Assembly (NCBI RefSeq): GCF_028288225.1
Contig: NZ_JAQBOC010000088.1
Coordinates: forward strand, 124,001 to 188,000
Direction: 5' to 3'
Source: Mucilaginibacter sp.
GTDB lineage: Bacteria > Bacteroidota > Bacteroidia > Sphingobacteriales > Sphingobacteriaceae
Length of the DNA stretch: 64,000 nucleotides
The notes below the pieces were generated by a model. It was given only the letters and a program-made list of their open reading frames with translations, was not told the origin of the DNA and made no database searches. Below are positions 58,460 to 64,000 of the stretch, piece by piece. The position numbers were made by a program, and so were the translations under genes. Positions within the stretch are counted from its first letter, which is position 1. Each line of letters opens with the position of its first letter.

Positions 58460-59629
58460 ATGAAAACTATAGCATTGTTTCTTTTGGTGATTGTTGGGGG
58501 CATTTTCATCAACAGCTTTAAAAATAATTACAGCCAAACAAAAAAGGTGTGGCGCCCTGTGGTTAAAAAATTAAAGGTCCGTAATAAACCTTTCAGCGTT
58601 GAAATAGCCGACCTGAACGGAGATAAAATCAAAGACCTGGTAATTGCCAACGGTGAAGACAGCAGCGTGACCATACTTATTGGAACAGGCAAAGGAAACT
58701 TTAGCGAAGCAAAAGGTTCGCCATTTGCGGCGGGGTATATGCCAAATGATATTGCAATAGCCGATTTTAACAAAGATGGTAAACCTGATCTTGCTTTTGC
58801 TAACCACGACCGAAAATACCTTACTGTATTAACAGAGGATGGTTCAGGGAACTTTACACCCTTAAAGGGCTCACCATTCCCTGTAGACGTTAAGCCACAT
58901 ACCCACGGTTTGATAGCGGGCGATTTTAACAGCGATAGTAATATCGACTTGGTAACCGACAGTTGGGGAAATAACCGTCTTGCTGTATTGTTTGGAAATA
59001 ATGATCATGGGTTTAACGCTCCTGTAAAATATCTTGAAGTTGGCAAGCACCCTTACCAGCGCGTAAGAGCTGCTGATTTAAATAAGGACGGCAACCTGGA
59101 TCTTATTACTACCAACCTTGATGGGGATAATACCACTATATTATTGGGCGATGGAAAAGGAAATTTTAAAGAAGCAGCAGGTTCGCCATTTGCCTGCGGC
59201 GACTCGCCATTTGGGGTTGCTGTTGGCGATATTGACCATGACGGCAATCTTGACCTGGCTATCATCAATTCGCCAACAATAACCTCAGAAAATAAAGGGC
59301 ACGACGGCTTAACCATATTAATGGGTGATGGAAAAGGCACATTTAAACCGATGCCCGGATCACCCTTTGCTACCGGCAAATCTCCCTCGCGACTTGCCAT
59401 TGGCGATTTAAATGGTGATGGCATAAAGGACATTGCTGTAACCAATTACAACAGCAATAACATTACTGTGTTTATAATGAATAAACATGGGGTTACAACA
59501 AGCCATACCATAAAGACCGGGATATTTCCCAGCGGTATTGCAATTGCCGATTTGAATGGTGACGGTAAAGGTGATATCGTAGTTTCAAACAGCGGGGAAT
59601 ATTATGTTGATGTTATATTTTCCAATTAA
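58460..59629 (+). CDS. FG-GAP/VCBS seven-bladed beta-propeller, exported
   Basis: 389 residues with an N-terminal signal or anchor (MKTIALFLLVIVGGIFINSF). Seven calcium-binding D-x-[DN]-x-[DS] loops are seen in order: DLNGDKIKD, DFNKDGKPD, DFNSDSNID, DLNKDGNLD, DIDHDGNLD, DLNGDGIKD and DLNGDGKGD, one per blade, with a recurring GSPF motif (AKGSPFAAG, LKGSPFPVD, AAGSPFACG, MPGSPFATG). It is a seven-blade VCBS-type propeller, likely binding carbohydrate or protein at the cell surface. Calcium-dependent. Downstream of YceI in an operon; the ligand is unknown. Confidence 0.9.
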   Translation: MKTIALFLLVIVGGIFINSFKNNYSQTKKVWRPVVKKLKVRNKPFSVEIADLNGDKIKDLVIANGEDSSVTILIGTGKGNFSEAKGSPFAAGYMPNDIAIADFNKDGKPDLAFANHDRKYLTVLTEDGSGNFTPLKGSPFPVDVKPHTHGLIAGDFNSDSNIDLVTDSWGNNRLAVLFGNNDHGFNAPVKYLEVGKHPYQRVRAADLNKDGNLDLITTNLDGDNTTILLGDGKGNFKEAAGSPFACGDSPFGVAVGDIDHDGNLDLAIINSPTITSENKGHDGLTILMGDGKGTFKPMPGSPFATGKSPSRLAIGDLNGDGIKDIAVTNYNSNNITVFIMNKHGVTTSHTIKTGIFPSGIAIADLNGDGKGDIVVSNSGEYYVDVIFSN

Positions 59630-59775
59630 TGTGATTAACGGTGCAAAAATCAAATTTTTCTCATCCTCTCTTGATTCCTGGCTCTTGATTTCCTGACTCT
59701 TTTCTCCTGCTTCTTTACCTAAATTGTTTGCAGTAAAAATCAAAAAGTTTAGGTTTGCGGTTTCATAGTAAAATT

Positions 59776-60285
59776 ATGCCTGTAACCAAAGCTCTGCAAA
59801 CTGATGTACCCGAACTTAATGTTTTAGTGAACAGCGCCTACCGTGGCGAAACTTCAAAACAAGGCTGGACTACCGAGGCCAATTTGCTGGATGGTTTGCG
59901 GATTGATGAAGAAACGCTAAAAGGCTATTTTGATGATCCTTCAATAACTATCCTTAAAAATACGGATGAAAACGGCAGCATAAACGGCTGTGTTTATTTA
60001 GAACAGCGCGGCCCCAAATTGTATGTAGGCATGTTCAGTGTTTCGCCATTATTACAAGGTAAAGGTATCGGGCGCGATCTGCTGCTGGCTGCCGAAGCTT
60101 ATGCAAAGCAGGTAAACTGTAATACACTTACCATGACAGTAATCAGCATAAGATACGAGCTGATAAGCTGGTATGAGCGCCGTGGTTACAAAGCTACGGG
60201 CGAAATGCAGCCATTTCATGTGGAGAAGAAATTTGGCGTTGCCAGGCAACCGATTGAACTGAGTGTATTGGAGAAAAGCATTTAG
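59776..60285 (+). CDS. GNAT family N-acetyltransferase
   Basis: 169 residues from ATG 59776 (MPVTKALQTDVPELNVLVNS); the TTG at 59755 is an unlikely start. The acetyl-CoA motif is VSPLLQGKGIGRDLLLAAEA (Q-G-K-G-I-G), with LYVGMFSVSPL before it and VISIRYELISWYERRGYKAT after it. Acceptor unknown; the ISWYERRGYK tail is typical of small-molecule acetyltransferases. It stands alone after a GACTCTTGATTCCTGA word repeat. Confidence 0.9.
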   Translation: MPVTKALQTDVPELNVLVNSAYRGETSKQGWTTEANLLDGLRIDEETLKGYFDDPSITILKNTDENGSINGCVYLEQRGPKLYVGMFSVSPLLQGKGIGRDLLLAAEAYAKQVNCNTLTMTVISIRYELISWYERRGYKATGEMQPFHVEKKFGVARQPIELSVLEKSI

Positions 60286-60380
60286 ACTTTTCGATCGGGT
60301 GATTCGCATTTATGTCTTTATCCCCTGGTCAAATCCCTGAATTTTATCTGTTTATAAAAAAATAATATAAATCAGGCAAT

Positions 60381-60404
60381 AATATACGAAACTATTCGTA
60401 TATT
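60381..60404. promoter_or_regulatory. Perfect 10+10-bp inverted repeat (AATATACGAA / TTCGTATATT)
   Basis: AATATACGAA (60381-60390), loop acta, TTCGTATATT (60395-60404). It lies in the 270-base gap between the GNAT gene and the DUF1493 gene at 60556, 152 bases before that start. It could be a regulator site; without a flanking T-tract it is not a classic terminator. Confidence 0.5.
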
Positions 60405-60555
60405 TATTACAGCTTTTGGAAGTTACAATTATATTACCTTTTTTCCTGTTCTATCTAACTAAATTTTATACAAATTTAAAAAAGGCAGATTTAATGCAAC
60501 CTTCCTAAAAAGTTGTCGTCTTATAACTTAAATAATACCAACACTATTAATTCAG

Positions 60556-60915
60556 ATGGAAGATATACACCCTCAATTAAAGGAATTTATAGTTGATTAT
60601 TGCACAAGGTACAAGATCAGGGCAGTTGATCCGGGTGCTTTGAGCCTTGATACCAGCATTGATCTGGACCTGGATATTGTTGATATAGAGATCGACCTGT
60701 TTTTAGCTGAGTTTGCTGAGAAATTCAGGGTCGATCAGTCTAAATTCAGCTGGTATAAGTATGGTTACCCGACAGGTTCGACCAGTGTTAATGTTATCCG
60801 CACAGTGTTTGGTTACAAAGCCAGCTGGGTAAAACGATTATCAAACCGTATTTATAAACCACGGTTCAGGGTAAGTAACCTGCAGGATGCTGTTATAACA
60901 GGAAAATTAATATAA
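60556..60915 (+). CDS. DUF1493 family protein
   Basis: 119 residues. It matches DUF1493, an acyl-carrier-protein-like helical fold: QLKEFIVDYCTRYKIRAVDP, then SIDLDLDIVDIEIDLFLAEF and AEKFRVDQSKFSWYKYGYPT. The carrier-protein phosphopantetheine serine (DSL) is replaced by VDIEIDLF, so it is not expected to carry a prosthetic arm. The C-terminus is basic (RLSNRIYKPRFRVSNLQD). Function unknown; it stands alone. Confidence 0.82.
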   Translation: MEDIHPQLKEFIVDYCTRYKIRAVDPGALSLDTSIDLDLDIVDIEIDLFLAEFAEKFRVDQSKFSWYKYGYPTGSTSVNVIRTVFGYKASWVKRLSNRIYKPRFRVSNLQDAVITGKLI

Positions 60916-60932
60916 AGCCTTTAAAAATAAGT

Positions 60933-61035
60933 AAACCATTACGAGGTACAAGGCAAACTTCTATGGGCCAACAAGTAACGGTCAGCTTGCAGCGATCTTT
61001 ATTTAGGGAGTTTGCTGCGTACCTCGCAATGGTTT
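60933..61035. repeat. 103-bp element with 27-bp inverted ends
   Basis: Left end aaaccattacgaggtacaag then gcaaact (60933-60959); right end agtttgctgcgtacctcgca then atggttt (61009-61035). The ends pair with four mismatches and resemble the 152-bp elements (cattgcgaggaacgaagcaa). The centre is different. It sits directly upstream of the GH97 gene, and a frame through it would add a false 32-residue leader. Confidence 0.75.
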
Positions 61036-61107
61036 TTCTATTTTATTAAAAAACCAACAATTTCAGCTTACATTTATGGTTACCAATTTCCTGATAAACC
61101 TATAAAT

Positions 61108-63093
61108 ATGCTGATAATCAAACGCGCTCTATTTTTTATATTTTTGCTGATTTCGGCAAATACGCTGGCGAAAAACATCATCACCATAACTTCTCCTGAT
61201 AAACAGATAAAATTCTGGCTAAGTGCAGATAATAACGGATTGTACTATAAAGTAGCGTATAAAGGCACTCTGATGATGGATAACTCCCGCCTTAATATCA
61301 GTTTTAAAGAAGGTGGCTTATTTAATCATAATTTGTTTGTAGCAGTAGCTAAACCTGAAAGATTGACTGAAGATTACGAACTGGTAACCGGCAAAGCAAG
61401 TAAGGTCCACAGTGAATGTAACAGGGTGGTGGTCCCGGTAACGGAGCAATCCGGCGACAAAAGAACCCTGAATGTTGAAGTTAGGGTATTTAATGATGGT
61501 GTTGCTTTCAGATATGTCATCCCAAAACAAAGTGGATGGCCGGCAAGCGTAAATGTTACCGATGAGATCAATACTTTTAACCTAACCCAAAATCCCAGAG
61601 TTACCACGCTGCTCCGCGAAAACTACACTACATCGCACGAAGGCATCTACACCAAAGCCTCACTGAATGATTTAAAAGCTGATACATTGATGGATCTGCC
61701 TGCCTTGTTCGAATTTCCTAAAGGGCTTTACATGGCAATTACCGAAGCCGCACTTCGGGATTATGCGGGTATGTACCTGATGAAACATAATGGTGTTTTG
61801 GAAAGCCGCCTCTCCCCTCTGCCCCATCAAACGGATATAAAAGTAAAAGCTACCTTGCCGCACAACAGCCCATGGCGGGTAATGATGATAAGCGACAGGC
61901 CGGGAGCTTTCATTGAATCAAACATCCTCACCAATTTGAATGAGCCTTGTAAAATAAAAGATTTGTCGTGGTTAAAGCCCGGTAAAACAACTTTCCCCTG
62001 GTGGAACGGAAATGCTATTCCGGATACCAGCTTTGCACCTGGAAACAACTACGAAACCAATATGTATTACGTCAATTTCTGCGCCAAATACGGTATTGAA
62101 TATCATTCGGTTGTTGAATATGGATTGCATGAGTGGTATGTAAATGATGGCGCCGGTTTTCAGCCCGGGCCGCATGCCGATCCTTCAAAAGCCGTTCCTG
62201 GTTTGGATATGAAGCAATTGTGTGATTCGGCTGCTAAAAAAGGCGTAGGCATCCGGGTGTGGGTGCATTTTTATGCATTATACCCTAAGCTGGATGAAAC
62301 ATTTGCCCAATACGAAAAATGGGGCATAAAAGGCTTGATGTGCGATTTTATGGACCGCGACGACCAGGAAATGGTAAACATGCAGGAAGAGATCTTACAA
62401 AAAGCTGCACAGCACCACCTGCACATTCAATTTCACGGGGCTTATAAGCCAACCGGCACCAGCCGCACTTACCCTAATGAGTTTAACCGCGAAGGGACAT
62501 TAAATTATGAGAATGATAAATGGAATGATATTGTAACACCCGATGCGGATATCAATATCCCCTTTACCCGCATGCTGGCCGGCTCAACCGATTACCATTT
62601 GGGAGGATTCAGGGCCGCATCGCCACAGCAGTTTAAGGTGCATTATACCCGCCCTTTTGTACTGGGCACCCGCTGCCATATGCTGGCCATGTACGTAGTT
62701 TTGGAAAATAATTTGGGAATGGTATGTGATAACCCGGAAGCTTATATTAATCAGCCCGGATTTAAATTTGTACAGCAGGTACCCACCACCTGGGATGAAA
62801 CCCGGGTTATAGATGCAAAACCTGGTGAGTACGTAGCCATTGCCCGCAGAAAAGGCAACGACTGGTATATTGGCGCCATAACAAATCATGAAACCCGCAC
62901 CATAACCCACGCATTAAATTTTTTACCCGAAGGCCAGTATACAGCGGAAATTTATAGCGATGCTCCTACAAATGATCCTGATTTAAACCACCTGGTAAAA
63001 GTTGTAAAGCAGGTTAATAAAAGCACGGTGATGGATATGCTCTTAGCATCGGGTGGCGGGCAGGTGATGCATTTGTATCCGTTGAAGAGGTAA
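61108..63093 (+). CDS. Glycoside hydrolase family 97 (alpha-glycosidase)
   Basis: 661 residues from ATG 61108, chosen because MLIIKRALFFIFLLISANTL gives a proper signal peptide (then AKN); the longer frame from 61012 runs through a repeat. N-terminal beta-sandwich (about 20-280: TITSPDKQIKFWLSADNNGL, EVRVFNDGVAFRYVIP), a (beta/alpha)8 barrel with WWNGNAIPDTSFAPGNNYET, VRVWVHFYALYP, GIKGLMCDFMDRDDQEMV and REGTLNYEN, and a C-terminal beta domain. The Asp in CDFMDRDD fits the retaining GH97 subgroup (alpha-galactosidase or similar) better than the inverting SusB type. Linkage and sugar unknown. Acts in the periplasm. Confidence 0.92.
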   Translation: MLIIKRALFFIFLLISANTLAKNIITITSPDKQIKFWLSADNNGLYYKVAYKGTLMMDNSRLNISFKEGGLFNHNLFVAVAKPERLTEDYELVTGKASKVHSECNRVVVPVTEQSGDKRTLNVEVRVFNDGVAFRYVIPKQSGWPASVNVTDEINTFNLTQNPRVTTLLRENYTTSHEGIYTKASLNDLKADTLMDLPALFEFPKGLYMAITEAALRDYAGMYLMKHNGVLESRLSPLPHQTDIKVKATLPHNSPWRVMMISDRPGAFIESNILTNLNEPCKIKDLSWLKPGKTTFPWWNGNAIPDTSFAPGNNYETNMYYVNFCAKYGIEYHSVVEYGLHEWYVNDGAGFQPGPHADPSKAVPGLDMKQLCDSAAKKGVGIRVWVHFYALYPKLDETFAQYEKWGIKGLMCDFMDRDDQEMVNMQEEILQKAAQHHLHIQFHGAYKPTGTSRTYPNEFNREGTLNYENDKWNDIVTPDADINIPFTRMLAGSTDYHLGGFRAASPQQFKVHYTRPFVLGTRCHMLAMYVVLENNLGMVCDNPEAYINQPGFKFVQQVPTTWDETRVIDAKPGEYVAIARRKGNDWYIGAITNHETRTITHALNFLPEGQYTAEIYSDAPTNDPDLNHLVKVVKQVNKSTVMDMLLASGGGQVMHLYPLKR

Positions 63094-63102
63094 TAAACAA
63101 GC

Positions 63103-63254
63103 CGTCATTGCCAGGAACGAAGCAAACTTTGAGCTGTTCAGATCAGGAAGTATTATGCCATGTGGTGAGCAAAAATGCAAATAAGCTTTAAGGCACCAAC
63201 AAGATAAAGGTCCATGAATGTCCTGTGCAGATTGCTTCGTTCCTCGCAAGGACG
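63103..63254. repeat. 152-bp element with terminal inverted repeats (copy 2)
   Basis: Same length as 11307-11458 but in reverse orientation; the reverse complement has matching interior words (ggacctttat, cttaaagctt, ccacatggcata). The ends cgtcattgccaggaacgaag and cttcgttcctcgcaaggacg differ at about three positions. It lies just after the GH97 stop. Confidence 0.85.
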
Positions 63255-63296
63255 ACAGTTTAAATCCGAGATCGAACATCCGAATTCCAAAATCCC

Positions 63297-63518
63297 TTAC
63301 AGATCCGTAACCCTCGTATGCACCCTTTTTACAAATTTGCGGATATCAAGTACTATGCCGGCGAATATGTAGAATATAAGCGGGAAGCCAACGGCCAGGA
63401 AAGATGAGTATATAAAAAACAGCCTGATCTTACCTATGGAAACATTAAATTTTTCGCCCAGATAAGTACAAACCCCGAAAGAGTATCGTTCAAAAAAAGT
63501 AAGGATCCTTTGCAACAT
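63297..63518 (-). CDS. PspC-domain small membrane protein
   Basis: 73 residues. It has a PspC-like pattern: FGVCTYLGEKFNVSIGKIRL (cytoplasmic or gating part) and one membrane helix FFIYSSFLAVGFPLIFYIFA with GIVLDIRK after it. PspC proteins stabilise membranes or act as toxin-like inhibitors under stress. Its ATG is 1 base after the stop of the DUF2851 gene, so the two are co-transcribed. Confidence 0.85.
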   Translation of the reverse strand: MLQRILTFFERYSFGVCTYLGEKFNVSIGKIRLFFIYSSFLAVGFPLIFYIFAGIVLDIRKFVKRVHTRVTDL

Positions 63519-63519
63519 A

Positions 63520-64000
63520 TCAGCCCAGTTTTAATATTTTATTACCAACGCCGCATTGCAGGCATTTCTTATAATTACAATAATTATTTTTTAGCTCAAG
63601 CAATGCCTGCGATTCAAAAGCGGTATCTATTTTCACACCTAAGTTAGCAAAATCTGTTATAATTTTATTGTTTTCATTGGGTAAATGCTCCAATAACTTT
63701 AAACAGCGGCTAATATAATGCTGAACCTGGTTATGCCTACCATAGCTAAACAAAAATAGCGCCAAAGTATTTAGCAGCAATATATCAATTGATGCAGATC
63801 CCATATTTTTTGCCGAAGGGGCAGACTCCACATCAAAACGGTAATGATTTTCCCAGTATGAATTAACCTTTATCTCTGAAAACAAATTCCGCAATGCCTT
63901 TACATCCTTTATTTCCAGCACCTTTGAGAATAAATGATTGGCGTGTACAATTAACGCAGCAAACTGTGCCAGCCTTATTGTCGGGAAGTTTTGAGGGCGA
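63520..64000 (-). CDS. DUF2851 family protein, C-terminal part (cut by window end)
   Basis: The frame is open to the right edge and covers about 160 residues. The right edge reads RPQNFPTIRLAQFAALIVHA (the RPxNFPTxRLAQ family motif), then the interior has SEIKVNSYWENHYRFDV, GSASIDILLLNTLALFLFSY, and the end KCLQCGVGNKILKLG with two cysteines of a terminal CxxC. The GTG near 63921 is internal to the frame, not the start. DUF2851 proteins are Bacteroidota-specific with unknown function. Immediately upstream of pspC-like on the same strand. Confidence 0.88.
   Translation of the reverse strand, partial: RPQNFPTIRLAQFAALIVHANHLFSKVLEIKDVKALRNLFSEIKVNSYWENHYRFDVESAPSAKNMGSASIDILLLNTLALFLFSYGRHNQVQHYISRCLKLLEHLPNENNKIITDFANLGVKIDTAFESQALLELKNNYCNYKKCLQCGVGNKILKLG

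Noticed and set aside
61012..61107. Upstream extension of the GH97 gene by 32 codons
   Set aside because: It runs through a palindromic repeat and hides the signal peptide that starts at the ATG at 61108.
1..64000. tRNA, rRNA or known riboswitch
   Set aside because: I saw no cloverleaf, no rRNA-like conserved stretch and no riboswitch core; a covariance-model search would be needed to exclude small ones.

Overview
The window is chromosomal DNA of a Bacteroidota bacterium, most likely a Sphingobacteriaceae member close to Mucilaginibacter or Pedobacter. Reasons: MKK-type signal peptides ending in AQ, TonB receptors with a carboxypeptidase-like N-terminal domain, DUF3078, DUF2851, GH3 and GH97 enzymes, LytTR regulators, few Shine-Dalgarno sequences, TAnnTTTG promoter boxes and an ftsK-lolA junction. 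I see no tRNA, rRNA, CRISPR array, integrase or intact insertion sequence. Both ends cut a gene: the 3' end of ftsK at the left and a DUF2851 gene at the right.

Layout. 1-7.4 kb: ftsK end, lolA, a flavin-type oxidase-like protein, a YdjC deacetylase, a DUF5009 membrane acyltransferase, an MBL hydrolase and an SGNH esterase. 7.6-11.1 kb: TonB siderophore receptor plus PepSY membrane protein (iron uptake). 11.5-19.7 kb: a run of exported hydrolases (two tandem alpha-amino-acid-ester-hydrolase-like enzymes, a class A beta-lactamase, an alpha/beta hydrolase and a divergent amidase). 19.9-25.2 kb: DUF72, DUF1345, YwbE, a small HAD protein, argH and an argE-type deacylase, with a doubled palindromic element between the two arginine genes. 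25.4-31.2 kb: a BSP-type metallopeptidase, an MHS transporter, a monooxygenase-like protein, an alpha/beta hydrolase and an aldo/keto reductase. 31.4-38.6 kb: YceI, DUF2147, GH3 glycosidase, ROK regulator and small enzymes. 38.7-45.6 kb: PAS histidine kinase, an Nramp-like transporter and a four-gene operon (ferritin-like protein, 14-cysteine protein, DUF692/MNIO, DUF2063). 45.8-50.7 kb: DUF3078, membrane MutS-like ATPase, enoyl-CoA hydratase, LysE, YjbR. 50.9-57.6 kb: a LytS/LytTR/acyltransferase operon, a decayed serine-hydrolase remnant, CbpM/DnaJ-like chaperone pair, cupin and a membrane LytTR protein. 57.8-64 kb: YceI, a seven-bladed FG-GAP propeller, GNAT, DUF1493, GH97, PspC and DUF2851.

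Most notable. (1) The MNIO operon at 41.6-45.6 kb looks like an atypical bufferin/RiPP-like system: its precursor-like protein has nine cysteines arranged in regular CX5C steps and no visible signal peptide, and it is led by a ferritin-like protein. (2) The two tandem CocE-like hydrolases keep the spacing of the catalytic triad and carboxylate cluster of alpha-amino acid ester hydrolases and sit next to a class A beta-lactamase, suggesting a periplasmic beta-lactam or amino-acyl ester processing locus. (3) The intergenic DNA is full of palindromic repeats of several families: 152-bp elements with 27-bp terminal inverted repeats, a tandem pair of 125-bp elements, and hairpins whose arms are built from short repeated words.
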